Below, piece by piece: positions 30,200 through 40,600 of a DNA stretch of 64,000 nt. The first letter of the stretch is position 1. Every line of letters starts with the position of its first letter. The notes under the pieces are model-generated. The model worked only from the letters and a program-made list of their open reading frames with translations, was not told where the DNA came from and ran no database searches. The position numbers and the translations under genes were made by a program. Source of the stretch: Diacronema lutheri (Eukaryota > Haptophyta > Pavlovophyceae > Pavlovales > Pavlovaceae). The stretch lies in assembly GCA_019448385.1 (NCBI GenBank), contig JAGTXO010000008.1, forward strand, positions 992,001 to 1,056,000, read 5' to 3'.

Positions 30200-32859
30200 T
30201 GCCCTCTCCTCTTTATCCCCCCCCCCCCCCCCCCCCCCCCCCCGCCCTCACGCAGCGCGATGGTGCGTACGAGCCCCAAACCCCCCCCCCCCCCCTCTCC
30301 CCCCCTCCTCCCCCCCCCCTCCGCGCGCGCGCGCAGCGGCCGGGCGCGACCGAGCGCGGCCGGGCGCGGCCGCTGCGCAGGTGGGTGCGGCCACCGCGGG
30401 CGGGCATCGTGCTGCGCCTGCCCACGCGAACGTTCGGCGGCGTGCGTGCCACGCGCGGCGGCCATGGGCGCACGCGCCGAGCGTCGTTGCAGCGTGACGC
30501 GTGACGCGTGACGCGTGACGCGAGACGCGAGACGCGCACGCTGACGTGTGTGTACCCCGCCCCCCCCCCCCCCCCCCCCACCCCCGGCCCCACCCACCCA
30601 TTGTGCCTCTGCCCGCGTGCGCGCGTGCGGCCGCGCCCGCCGCGCCCGCCGCGCCCGCCGCGCCTAGTTGCCGCAGTTGGCTCGCGCGCCGAGCGCGCCG
30701 AGGGCGGACGGCGGCCGCCGCGCGCGGGCGACGAGGCAGCGACGCGCCGCAATGGCGCGCCCGCCTCTGCGGGGGGTCCGGCCGGCGGGGGTCCAGCCGG
30801 CGGGGATCCGGCCGGCGGGGGTCCAGCCGGCGGGGGTCCGGCCGGCGGGGGTCCGGCCGGCGGGGGTCCGGCCGGCGGGGGTCCGGCCGGCGGGGGTCCG
30901 GCCGGCGGGGGTCCGGCCGGCGGGCCGCGCATGGGCGCGCGCAACGCGGGCGGGCCGCCGCCGTCGACGGCGATGCCCGCGTCCAAGGAGCCGCCGCCGC
31001 CTCTGTCGGCGTTCTACGACTTTGAGAACGGGTTCATATTCGGGTGAGTGTGTCACGTTTGTTGGGCGGCTGGGGCAAGGACGCGCGCGCCACCGGCCGC
31101 AGGCGCGTCCTGCCCGTCCGCGCCGGCGCGCGTCTGCGCGTCGCCGCCGCGGCGCTCGCCTGGCTGCCCGCGCCTACGCTTTCGCCCGCGCTTTTGCTTT
31201 CGGTTTGGCTTCTTTCAGGCAGTGTCTGCCTTTGCATTTCCCCTCCCCTTTTGCAAAGGGGTCCCCTTTTGCAATGGGGACGGGGGAGGGGGGCTGACCA
31301 GCGTCACGCAGTCGCAACGCCCCAGCAGCGCCACGCGCAGGCGCACTTTTTGACCGCCCTCACGCCCCTGCGCCGCCCGCTCGCCCGACGCGCGGCGCGG
31401 CGCGGCGCCTCTGTCCCGACCGTCAGCTGCAAGAAGGAGACGTGTGGCGAGAGTGAGCGCAGGAGCCTTCTAGGCTTGCCTATCAACCACCTCAAGATGG
31501 TGTGCGCGTGCGCAGGGCCATGTGCGCCAAGCGACAGCCTGTCTCGTGGGCTGTGCGGCCGTGTGCGCCAAGCGACAGCCTGTCTCGAGGGCTGTGCGGC
31601 CGTGTGCGCCAAGCGACCGCCTGTCTCGAGGGCTGTGCGGCCGTGTGCGCCAAGCGACCGCCTGTCTCGAGGGCTGTGCGGCCGTGTGCGCCAAGCGACC
31701 GCCTGTCTCGAGGGCTGTGCGGCCGTGTGCGCCAAGCGACCGCCTGTCTCGAGGGCTGTGCGGCCGTGTGCGCCAAGCGACCGCCTGTCTCGAGGGCTGT
31801 GCGGCCGTGTGCGCCAAGCGACAGCCTGTCTCGAGGGCTGTGCGGCCGTGTGCGCCAAGCGACAGCCTGTCTCGTGGGCTGTGCGGCCGTGTGCGCCAAG
31901 CGACAGCCTGTCTCGAGGGCTGTGCGGCCGTGTGCGCCAAGCGACCGCCTGTCTCGAGGGCTGTGCGGCCGTGTGCGCCAAGCGACCGCCTGTCTCGAGG
32001 GCTGTGCGGCCGTGTGCGCCAAGCGACCGCCTGTCTCGAGGGCTGTGCGGCCGTGTGCGCCAAGCGACCGCCTGTCTCGAGGGCTGTGCGGCCGTGTGCG
32101 CCAAGCGACCGCCTGTCTCGAGGGCTGTGCGGCCGTGTGCGCCAAGCGACCGCCTGTCTCGAGGGCTGTGCGGCCGTGTGCGCCAAGCGACCGCCTGTCT
32201 CGAGGGCTGTGCGGCCGTGTGCGCCAAGCGACCGCCTGTCTCGAGGGCTGTGCGGCCGTGTGCGCCAAGCGACCGCCTGTCTCGAGGGCTGTGCGGCCGT
32301 GTGCGCCAAGCGACCGCCTGTCTCGAGGGCTGTGCGGCCGTGTGCGCCAAGCGACCGCCTGTCTCGAGGGCTGTGCGGCCGTGTGCGCCAAGCGACCGCC
32401 TGTCTCGAGGGCTGTGCGGCCGTGTGCGCCAAGCGACCGCCTGTCTCGAGGGCTGTGCGGCCGTGTGCGCCAAGCGACCGCCTGTCTCGAGGGCTGTGCG
32501 GCCGTGTGCGCCAAGCGACCGCCTGTCTCGTGGGCTGTGCGGCCGTGTGCGCCAAGCGACCGCCTGTCTCGAGGGCTGTGCGGCCGTGTGCGCCAAGCGA
32601 CCGCCTGTCTCGTGGGCTGTGCGGCCGTGTGCGCCAAGCGACCGCCTGTCTCGTGGGCTGTGCGGCCATGTGCGCCAAGCGACCGCCTGTCTCGAGGGCT
32701 GTGCGGCCATGTGCGCCAAGCGACCGCCTGTCTCGAGGGCTGTGCGGCCGTGTGCGCCAAGCGACCGCCTGTCTCGAGGGCTGTGCGGCCATCCGCATGC
32801 GGGGCGCACGCGCCGCCAGTCCCCTGTCGAGCCCCCACCCCACCCCCCCCCCCCCTTCC

Positions 32860-32913
<54 letters not shown>

Positions 32914-33633
32914 GCGCACGCACACACACACACACACACACACACGCGAGTACGCACACACACACACACACACACACGCGCGCGGCGCCTCCCCCCCCCC
33001 CCCCCCCGCCCGCGCGCGCACGCACGCGCGCAGGTGGAACGCATCGAGGAGGGGAAGACGGCGCTCTTCATCTTCCACTACAACTCGCGCGAGCTGCATG
33101 CGCTGTACGCGCCGACGTGCGCGGGCGGGCTGAACCTCGAGAAGGAGGCCTACGTCGAGATCGCCAAGAAGCTCAACCACAAGCATTCTGCGGGGCAGGC
33201 GTTGTACCCCGAGGGCGGCTCGCCCTTCCCCGCGCAGGTGCGGTACAAGCCGCTCTTTCGCTTCTCGCCGCTCCAGGAATGGCAATGGCGTCACATCGTC
33301 GAATACCAAAAATATACGCACCATTTTAAATTCTGGCTGGAGAAGGCGCAGGTCGGCGCGCTTCTCGAGCTCTTTCGCGCAAACCACGGCAAGCCGCAGC
33401 CCGCGCGGCCGATCAGGCGCGACGACGAGCAGCACGCCGTCGCCGCCGCCGCCGCCACCGCGCCGCGCCGCGACGGCGCAGGGCGCGCTGGCGCGGGCGT
33501 GCCGCGCCAGCCGCCCGCGCCCGCACGCGCGCCGAGCGCCGTCGCGGCCGTTGCGTCGCCGCCGCCGACGGCGGCGGCAATCGTCGCGGGGCACGCGAGC
33601 CGCGTCGCGCCGCCCGCCGCTGCCGTGCACTGA
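28971..33633 (+). CDS. DCD (development and cell death) domain protein, 4 exons
   Basis: Proposed exons are 28971-30150, 30677-31043, 31427-31499 and 33034-33633; they join in frame to 739 residues. The DCD domain is split over three exons but reads continuously: [20 protein letters not shown], then [20 protein letters not shown], then [33 protein letters not shown] and [19 protein letters not shown]. The family is found in plants and algae and tied to stress and cell death; its molecular role is unclear. The N-terminal ~300 residues are unrecognised, followed by Pro/Gln-rich and RGG-like tracts and a GGPAG repeat. Introns 1 and 3 hold poly-C, and intron 3 a 41-bp minisatellite. The first junction (30150/30677) is the least certain, since cgcagcgcgatggtgcgt occurs twice there. 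Confidence 0.75.
30178..30322 (+). repeat. Poly-C tracts in intron 1 of the DCD gene
   Basis: Several C runs of about 15-25 bases on the sense strand, separated by a second copy of the exon end (cgcagcgcgatggtgcgt at ~30250). Another C run lies at ~30558-30580. They are pyrimidine-rich intronic sequence on the sense strand. Confidence 0.8.
30777..30927 (+). repeat. ~10 x 15-bp repeat in DCD exon 2
   Basis: Direct copies of tccggccggcggggg with two variants (tccagcc, atccggcc) encode GGPAG repeats in the inferred frame. The period is a multiple of three, so copy changes keep the frame that leads into the DCD domain. Confidence 0.9.
31520..32790 (+). repeat. Intronic minisatellite, 31 x 41 bp
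   Basis: The stretch is exactly 31 x 41 = 1271 bp, unit gtgtgcgccaagcgaccgcc followed by tgtctcgagggctgtgcggcc. Variants are few: gacagcc for gaccgcc, ctcgtgg for ctcgagg, and catgtg for cgtgtg. It fills most of the 1534-bp third intron of the DCD gene. Because 41 is not a multiple of three and no unit has a stop in any frame, ORFs of 450-760 codons appear on both strands. I treat all of them as artefacts. The last unit is followed by poly-C and a CA microsatellite. Confidence 0.95.
32863..32978. repeat. CA microsatellite
   Basis: A mostly pure (ca)n tract with two short interruptions (cgcgcgcacg and cgcgagtacg), between the minisatellite and the last DCD intron acceptor at 33033. Confidence 0.95.
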
Positions 33634-33924
33634 GAGTCAGCGCCGGCGCTGACGCATCCTGTCCACCGCCGCGCTCTGTCGGATGTCGTTCCCGTCCTCG
33701 CCGTGCTCTGTCGGATGTCTTCCCCCCCCCCCCCCCCCCACCACCACCACCATCTCCGCCAAGGCGCCAACCCTCACCCCCATGACACGCAGATGCGCAC
33801 AACTGCGACTGCACTGCACACAGTGAGACCACAGCACGCGTACATCGCGCTGTGAGCCGCGCTGATGAGGGAGCGTCTCGGATCTCGTCGTGAGTGGGGA
33901 GGTTGAGGAGCATTCTCGGCGTCG
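33634..33924. other. Convergent intergenic region, DCD and ankyrin genes
   Basis: A 291-bp tail-to-tail spacer. It holds two copies of a ctctgtcggatgtc motif (33674 and 33708 areas), a poly-C tract at ~33722-33739, and a ccaccaccaccacc run. No gene seen. Confidence 0.5.
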
Positions 33925-35526
33925 TCAAGAGGAAGAGTCGCGCTGCTCGTCGCGCATGACGGCGTGCGGCATCACGTGCGCGACCCAGCAGTCGGACAGC
34001 GCGACGGCGCGCCCGCCGCGCGCGAAGCGCTCGTCTGCAAAGAGCGCGCGGCCGAGGCGGAGAAGCTGAGTGGCGCGCGCGCGCGCGGCCGGCGGGAAGA
34101 GCGCGTGCGTCCGCGGCGACCACGGCAGCGAGGCGTCCACCACCAGCTGCGCGGCGCACGCGCCGCGCTGGCCGTGCTGGCCGCGCGCGAGCAGCGCGCG
34201 CGCGCGGCTGAGCGGTGTCGGTGAGTTGGTTGACGGCGGCGCGTCGCCGTCGGCGGCGAAAAGGTTGGCGCCGGCGGCGAGGAGGGTGCGCGCGCGCTCG
34301 GCGGAGATGAGCTCGAGGTGGTGCAGCGGCGTGCACCAGTGGCGCGACGCGCGCAGCCATCGCTGGCAATCGGGCGGGAAGCGCGAGAGCTCGGGATCCT
34401 GTGCGAACAGCTCGTCGCGGCGCGCGCCAGCGGCGCAAAGCGCGTGCAGCAACTCGAGGTCGAGCGCCCACCAGATGGCGGTGCGCCCGCGCTCGTCCGC
34501 ACGGCCGACGCTCGCGCCCGCCGCGAGCAGCGCGCGCACCACGGTGTGGCTGCGCGCGGACGCGGCGAGCATGAGTGGCGTCACGCCGTGGTCGTTGGCC
34601 GCATCGACGTGCGCGCGGGCGCGGACGAGCGCGCCGACGCACTCGGCATGGCCAAACTTGCACGCGAGCATGAGCGCGTCGACGCCGTCGTTCTTCCGCT
34701 CGCACACCGACGCGCCCGCGCCGAGCAGCGCGCGCACGCATGGCGCGTACCCACCCTCGCTCGCGAGGAGAAGGGACGTGGCGCCGTCCTCGAGGCGGTG
34801 CGCGACGCGCGCGCCGGCGCGTAGGAGGAGCTCAACGCACTCGGTGTGGCCAAAGTGGCACGCCATCATCAGCGCGCTCACGCCGTTGCGCTTGGTCAGG
34901 TTCACGTCCGCGCCCTCCGCGACGAGCGCGCGCGCGCAGTCGGTGAGCCCGCGGTCGGCCGCCGCCATGAGCGCCGTCGAGCCGTCCTGCGTCGGCGCGT
35001 TGGGGTGTGCGCCGGCGGCGAGCAGGGCCTTGACGCAGCCGAGCGAGCCGCGCATGCTCGCGAGCAGCAGCGCACTGAAGCCATCCTCCGTCTGCCGCTG
35101 CACGTTTGCGCGCGCACGGATGAGCGCGCCCGCGCAGCCGACCGCGCCGGCCTCGCAGCTGAGCATGAGAGCCGTGAGGCCGCTGGCGGAGCGGCGCTCG
35201 AGGTCGGCGCCCTGGTGGAGGAGCGAGCACGCGCAGCGCGTGCGCCCGTGAATGCACGCAAGCATCAACGTCGTGTGCCCCGCAGCCGTCGCGCGCTCGG
35301 GGTCGGCGCCGGCCTTGAGCAACAGCTTGGCGCACGCCGCCGAGCCGCACACGCACGCGGCCATGAGCGCAGTGACGCCGTTGTCAGACTCGCGGCAGAC
35401 GAGCGCGTCCACGTCGGCGCCCGCCTCGAGGTAATAATGCACGCGCCCTGCGTCTCCCTCCTCGCACGCGGTGACGAGCTCGTCAACGATCGGCGGTGCG
35501 TTCGACACGCGCGCGCTGCGCGACAT
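33925..35526 (-). CDS. Ankyrin-repeat protein
   Basis: The 533-residue intronless protein is built of about ten ankyrin repeats from residue ~15 to ~350. Each has the DGxTALMxAxxxGxxxCxxxLLxAGAxxx pattern, for example NGVTALMAACVCG, DGSTALMAAADRG and GVTPLMLAASARS. The C-terminal ~180 residues include a WCTPLHHLELISAERARTLL segment (a diverged repeat) and a tail without known domains. Ankyrin repeats bind other proteins; nothing here identifies the partner. The unusually uniform repeats (many ALMLAC blocks) suggest recent internal duplication. ATG at 35526 confirmed. Confidence 0.85.
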   Translation of the reverse strand: MSRSARVSNAPPIVDELVTACEEGDAGRVHYYLEAGADVDALVCRESDNGVTALMAACVCGSAACAKLLLKAGADPERATAAGHTTLMLACIHGRTRCACSLLHQGADLERRSASGLTALMLSCEAGAVGCAGALIRARANVQRQTEDGFSALLLASMRGSLGCVKALLAAGAHPNAPTQDGSTALMAAADRGLTDCARALVAEGADVNLTKRNGVSALMMACHFGHTECVELLLRAGARVAHRLEDGATSLLLASEGGYAPCVRALLGAGASVCERKNDGVDALMLACKFGHAECVGALVRARAHVDAANDHGVTPLMLAASARSHTVVRALLAAGASVGRADERGRTAIWWALDLELLHALCAAGARRDELFAQDPELSRFPPDCQRWLRASRHWCTPLHHLELISAERARTLLAAGANLFAADGDAPPSTNSPTPLSRARALLARGQHGQRGACAAQLVVDASLPWSPRTHALFPPAARARATQLLRLGRALFADERFARGGRAVALSDCWVAHVMPHAVMRDEQRDSSS

Positions 35527-35621
35527 GTTCTCCGTGTGCGTGCGCGGTGCCGTTGTGCGCTTGAATATTCCGCGAAAAATCCATCGGCTGGACGCACCCC
35601 GGCATAATTATGCACCCGAGG

Positions 35622-35730
35622 CGCGGCGGCTAGGCGCGGGCGGCCCTTTGGGCCTGCACCGCGGCGCCGCTCGCTCGCTGGTGCCCGGAAGACGCGGGGA
35701 TCGACGACATTGCTGGCTACTCGCGCACGA
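35622..35730 (+). mobile_element. LINE 3' end remnant
   Basis: About 109 bp similar to the stop-codon region and 3' UTR of the array LINE. Both share gcgcggcgg(t/c)taggc, ccctttgggcc, and cgcggggatcgacgacatt followed by g(g/c)tggct. Only the 3' end is present, so this is another 5'-truncated insertion, older and without a clear target duplication. It lies in the 233-bp gap between the ankyrin start and the DUF924 stop. Confidence 0.65.
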
Positions 35731-35759
35731 ACCCCCGGACCGGCGCGGCGTCGGACGGC

Positions 35760-36434
35760 TCACTTCCGCGTCTGACGGTGGTACCCGTAGTCGCGCGCCG
35801 CGAGCCACGCAAGCTCCTCCGCGCTCGACTCGCGCCCGAGCAGCGCGTTGCGGTGCGGAAAGCGCTTCCACCTGCTCACCTCGTCGCAGTGCACACGAGC
35901 CATGTGCAAGTGCCCGCGCAGGTGCTCGCGCTGCGCGGGTGCGACAAGCGGCGAGTGCAGCAGCTGTGGGAAAAGCGTCTCGACGTTGAGCTTGTGGTCC
36001 GCCTCATCTTCGCTGTGCGACAAGCAAACACTCATGTGTGCGCACTCGGGCGGCGTGAGGCTGCCATCGACGTGCGCGCCGTCGCGCACGAGCGCACGCG
36101 CGATCTCGAGGCAGAGCTCGTCGTGGGCGAACATGCGCGCCGTTGCGCGATGGATGTTGCGGTTCAATTGATCGAGCGCGATGATCACCGCCAACGCGCC
36201 GCGCGCGCTCGCGCACCAACGCGAGCGCTCGGCCGCGTCCGCGCCGAGCCGCTCGACGAGCGCGCCGAATCGTGCGCGGATGTCCTCATCGGCGTCGCGC
36301 CCAAACCAGAGGGCGTAGCGGTGGGCGTACGCAGGGTCGGCGCGCTCCGCGAGGCTGCCGTACCAAAATTCGAGCACCGCCGCTGCGTCGGCCGGCAGGT
36401 CGCCGGCGGCGTTCAGCGTCGGGGTGAGGGCCAT
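35760..36434 (-). CDS. DUF924 family protein
   Basis: The 224-residue protein matches the DUF924 family, widespread in bacteria and found in algae: AVLEFWYGSL, YALWFGRDADEDI, ALAVIIALDQLNRNIHR, the HSEDEADHK segment that follows the Cys-rich CAHMSVCLSHS, and the C-terminal RFPHRNALLGRESSAEE-like block. The family is helical with TPR-like predictions and no agreed function. The ATG at 36434 fits the usual family start just before the VLEFW motif. It is head-to-head with the COQ7-like gene, whose first ATG lies 29 bp away. Confidence 0.85.
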   Translation of the reverse strand: MALTPTLNAAGDLPADAAAVLEFWYGSLAERADPAYAHRYALWFGRDADEDIRARFGALVERLGADAAERSRWCASARGALAVIIALDQLNRNIHRATARMFAHDELCLEIARALVRDGAHVDGSLTPPECAHMSVCLSHSEDEADHKLNVETLFPQLLHSPLVAPAQREHLRGHLHMARVHCDEVSRWKRFPHRNALLGRESSAEELAWLAARDYGYHRQTRK

Positions 36435-36463
36435 TGGCCTTGGAAGCGAGTTTCGCGCCGAAA
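36435..36463. promoter_or_regulatory. 29-bp gap between divergent start codons
   Basis: The DUF924 ATG (36434, minus) and the first COQ7-like ATG (36464, plus) leave only 29 bp. Promoter elements must lie inside the neighbouring coding sequence, or one start is further downstream (the next COQ7 ATG is 36482). Confidence 0.5.
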
Positions 36464-37351
36464 ATGCAGAGAGGCTTCGCGATGCCCGCCCGGCGCGCTC
36501 TCCGCGTCGTCGCTCCGCTGGGCGTGTGGCGCTCGACAGGCACGGCGGCGGAGCGCGCCGCCCGCTGCCTGCGCTTTGCGCCGCTGGGCACGCGTTCTCT
36601 GGCCGGCGCCGCGGCGCGGCCACGCTTCGACCTTCCGCGCGTGCGCCGCGAGCTCTTCGAGTGCTGGTCGCGCGCAGAGGCCATGACGGAGCGTGCGCGC
36701 GCCCCGCGCCAGGCGCAGTACTGCAGCTTCACCTTTCACGACCTTGAACGCGCCTACCTCGCCGACTCGGCCGCGTGGCACTGGCTCGACGGCGAGATGA
36801 GCTCGAACATCGCTGGCGAGACCGGCGCGGTCAGCATCTACTCGGGCGCCCTCGCCGCAATCGCGCTGCGCGGCGCGGTGGGCGCGCCGCTGCCCGAGGT
36901 CGCGCGCGAGTTTTGCCACGAGCATCGCGAGGCTGAGAGCGCGCATCTGCGCTTGCTCGAGAGCGTCGTGCCCGCGAGCAAGCGCACGCGGCTGCTGCCG
37001 CTCTGGCGGCTCGCGGGCTGGGGCCTCGGCTTCGTGCCGACGGTGCTCGGCGGCGCGCCTGCGCTCTTCCGCACGGTCGAGGCGGTCGAGACGTTCGTCG
37101 AGGAGCACTACCAGCAGCAGATCGTGCCGCTCTCCGCCGGCCGGCACGGCGAGTGCGCCGAGCTCGTGCGCGTGCTCAGCCACTGCTGCGCCGAGGAGGT
37201 GGCACACCGAGACGATGCGGCGGCGAGGCTGCGCGACGGCGCGCCGGCGGTCGCCGGTGCCGCGCCGCCGCCAGGCGTCGCCGCGCGCGCGTGGGCGGCG
37301 GTGGTCACGCTGGGCTCTCGCGCCGCGGCCGAGGTCGCGAGGCGAGTGTGA
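36464..37351 (+). CDS. COQ7: COQ7-like di-iron hydroxylase (ubiquinone synthesis)
   Basis: The 295-residue protein has the COQ7/demethoxyubiquinone hydroxylase layout. The four-helix di-iron ligands are visible: E119 in AGETGAVSIYSG, E158 and H161 in EAESAH, a Glu in VEAVETFVEEHY, and E245/H248 in AEEVAH. LLPLWRLAGWGLGFVPTVLGG matches the membrane-associated loop of the family. By family knowledge it hydroxylates a late benzoquinone intermediate of ubiquinone synthesis on the inner mitochondrial membrane. The Arg/Ala-rich first ~45 residues look like a mitochondrial presequence. The ATG at 36464 or 36482 could start translation. The plus frame extends upstream only to a TTG. Confidence 0.85.
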   Translation: MQRGFAMPARRALRVVAPLGVWRSTGTAAERAARCLRFAPLGTRSLAGAAARPRFDLPRVRRELFECWSRAEAMTERARAPRQAQYCSFTFHDLERAYLADSAAWHWLDGEMSSNIAGETGAVSIYSGALAAIALRGAVGAPLPEVAREFCHEHREAESAHLRLLESVVPASKRTRLLPLWRLAGWGLGFVPTVLGGAPALFRTVEAVETFVEEHYQQQIVPLSAGRHGECAELVRVLSHCCAEEVAHRDDAAARLRDGAPAVAGAAPPPGVAARAWAAVVTLGSRAAAEVARRV

Positions 37352-37378
37352 CCCGGCGAGCCGATGAGTGATGACGGC

Positions 37379-37411
37379 GCGCCCAACCGTCACTGCGTGA
37401 CGGTTGGGCGC
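37379..37411 (+). terminator. Perfect 15-bp stem-loop after the COQ7-like stop
   Basis: gcgcccaaccgtcac, loop tgc, gtgacggttgggcgc: a perfect 15-bp hairpin beginning 28 bp after the COQ7-like stop. It could shape the 3' end of that transcript. No U-run follows, so calling it a terminator is only a placement-based guess. Confidence 0.4.
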
Positions 37412-37623
37412 TCCAACGGCACGCGCGGGCGCGGCGCGCGAGCGGCGACGCTGTCGGCCATTGCCGCGCCTCAGCTGACCGTCGACGTGCTGCCTGCCGT
37501 CGCCGCGAGCCATTCAGTGAGAGCGCTGTGTCCGTGTGTGCGCGTGTGACGCAGTGACCGGACGTCTCGCGGTCGCAGCTCGCAATGCCGTCCACGACGA
37601 CCGTGAGACGGACGGTGTGAACG

Positions 37624-40600
37624 ATGGACTCCTGGCAGCCGGCGCCGACGCGCGCGCTGGCGAGCTGGGAACCGCTGAGGCTGCTCGTTGGCGGCACATT
37701 TGCGCTCGATGGCCTCGCTGAGCCGCTGCGCGTGTGGGCGTCCGACGTGGTCGGCGTGCCGCTTTGCATTGAATGGGTCGGCTACGCCGGCGGCGAGCTC
37801 GATGCGCTCGCGCGGCCGGACGGCGCGTTCCGTGCGCTGCGCGCGGGCAGCGTAGGCGTTCTCTTCGCGCGGCTTGAGGACCTGCTCGCCGAGAGCACCG
37901 ACACGCTGCTCGCGATGAGCCCCGCTGCGTGTGCGGCCGCCCTCGACGGCGCGGCGACGCGCCTCGGCTCGGCCATCGCGCTCGCCGCGTCGGGCGCGGG
38001 CGCGTGCCCGCTCGTCATCTGCTGCGCGCCCACCTCGCCGGTGCTGAGTAGCAGCGCGACCGTGCGCGCCGCGCTCGCGCGCGCGCACGCGCGGCTACGC
38101 GCGCAGCTCGGAGCCGTCGGCACGCTCGCGGGCGGGCGCGTGCGGCTGTGCGCGCGCGCGCGCGCCGACGAGCTGTGCGCCGACGCGTGCGGCGGCGCGC
38201 GCTGGCACGCGCCGTTTCTCGAGCGGATGGCGCATGCGCCGTACGCGCCGGCGGCCATGTCCGCGCTCGCCTGTCTCGCGCTGCGCGAGGCGCTTCGCGC
38301 CGGCAGGTGCGTGCGCCGGAAGGTGCTCGCGGTGGATTGTGACGGCACGCTCTGGCGCGGCGCGGTCGCCGAGCTGGGCGCAGCCGGCGTCGGCCTTACG
38401 CGCGACCACCTCGCGGTGCAGGCGCTGCTGCTTGCGCGCCAGCGCGCGGGCGCGCTACTCTGCCTCTGCTCGCGTAACGACGAAACCGACATCGTGTCCG
38501 TCTTTCACGAGCGGCGCGCGCAGATGGCGCTCCAGCTGGATCGGCACATCGTCGCCGTCGCGGCGAACTGGCGGCGCAAGTCGGACAACCTGCGCGCGCT
38601 CGGCGCGCGCCTTGGCCTGCCGCTCTCGGCCTTTCTGCTCGTCGACGACTCGGCCGCCGAGTGCGCGGAGGTGCGTGCCGCGCTCAGCGCCGACGGCGTC
38701 GCCATCGTGCAGCTGCCGCAAGCGCGCGGGTCGGACGCGCGCGCGCGGCCGGCGGCCGCGCCGGCCTCGGACGAGCGTCCGCCGGGCGAGGAGCGGTTGC
38801 GACTGTGTGGCTTTTTGGCGCATCACTGGGCACTCGACATGCCACTCGCCGACGGCGACGCCGACGGCGACGCCGACGGCGACGCCGACGGCGACGCCGA
38901 CGGCGACGCCGAGCCGGACGTCGAGGGCAATGGCGCGGTGTGTGCTTTGACGATGCCGTCGTCGACCGCCGCGCCCGCCGCGCGCCCATCCGCACCGCCG
39001 GCTCCGAGCACGCGCGAGGACAGCTCGCGCACCGAGCTGTACAAGCTGATGCTCGAGCGCAATGCATTCTACCACTCGGCCGTCACCTCACCGGACGCCT
39101 TCGCCGCTTCGCTCAACCTGCGCGTGCACATCCGCGCGCTGCGCGCCACGCCGCGCGAAGGGCCGCGCGGCGCGGCGCGCGGCGCGGCGCGCGGCGCGGC
39201 GCGCGGCGCGAGCGACGGCGGCCGACGCGACGCCGACGACGAACAGGGCGGCATGGCACGCGCCGCTCTGCCCGCCGCGCCGCACGTCGCTGGCCAGCAC
39301 CGCGCGGTGGGCGCATCGGGTCGCGCCGGCGACGCGCCGGACGACGACGGCGCCGGCGACGACGCGCTCTTCGCGCGCGCGGCGCAGCTGACGGAGCGGA
39401 CCAACCAGTTCAACGCGCGCCGGCTGCCGCTCAGCGCCGCGCAGCTGCGCGCCATGTCGCGCGCCGCGCGTCACACCATCCTGCTCGTGCGGTCAGTTGA
39501 TCGCTTTGGCGACCATGGCCATGTCGGGCTTATCGTCGTCGAGCGCGAGGCGCGCGCCTTGCCGCGCGCGGCGGTGGAGGTGCGGCTTGCGCCGAGCGCG
39601 CTCGAGCGTGGCGACGGCGGCGGAGGCGATGGCGGCGGCGACGGCGGCGGCGGCGGAGGCAGCGGAGGCGATGGCAACGGCGCAAGCGGCGGGGCGCGAT
39701 GTCGAAGCGTCGCGCCATCGGCGGCAGAGGCGGCGCGCACGTGCGACGCGCCGCGCGCGCTGCACGTGCGCGTGTGGTTACTGAGCTGCCGCACGCTGCA
39801 CCTTGGCATCGAGCACGCGATGCTGCGCACGGTGTGCGCGGCTGCGCGGCGCGCTGGCGCGACGCACGTCGCGTTCGATTGGGAGGCGGCCGCGCGCAAC
39901 GAGCCTGTCGCGGCGTTCCTCTGGTCCATGGCGGCGGCCGAGGCGAACGCAGCGACGGCTGGCGCGCTGCGCGCGGGTGAGGCGCCCGCTGCCGCTTCGC
40001 ACGAGCGCGCGCCCGGCGCGGACGACGGCGGCGGCGGCGATACGCCGGCAAATGGCGCGTCTGGCTCTGCTGGCCGCGCAAGCTTTGTGGCAGGCAGAGC
40101 CGCGCTCGCAACAGTTGCAAACCTGACGCGCGGGGCGTGCGAGGGCGCGGGCGACGAGGGGGCTTCCGCTCCCGCCGCGACGGCTGCGCGACTTGCCGCG
40201 GCGTGCGCGGAGGCCGCGCGGCCCCTGCACACTTCGGCGGAGGTGGCGGCGAGGCTCGTCATGATCGTGCGCTCGAGGCGCGCGCCGGCAGCGCAAGACG
40301 CGGCGTCGGCGGCGGGGTTGCAAGTCCCGCGCTGGCCGACGGAGCCCGAGTTGCGGCTGCTGCTCGACGATCCGCACGCGGAGCGCGTCGTGCGCGCAGC
40401 GGAGGTTGGCGCCGCGCCGTCGCCCAGCGAATGGGCGCCATGCTGCTTGGCGCGACTGAGGCCTGCCGTGACTGTCGCGGGCGCGCCGGCGGTGCGCGGA
40501 GCGTACGATGCGGAGGACGCTGAAGCCGGCGCGCACGGCCATGCGCGCGCCGCGAGCGCTGCGCTCGCGCGCCCACAGTTCCAACTTGCTGCCGGCGCGC

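Noticed and set aside
31520-32790. CRISPR-like array of short direct repeats
   Set aside because: The units are contiguous with no spacers, the host is a eukaryote, and the array lies inside an intron.
31044-33630. ORFs of 761, 712, 703, 573, 543 and 457 codons over the repeat region
   Set aside because: They are produced by a stop-free 41-bp minisatellite read in every frame on both strands. The DCD reading frame shows that this is an intron.
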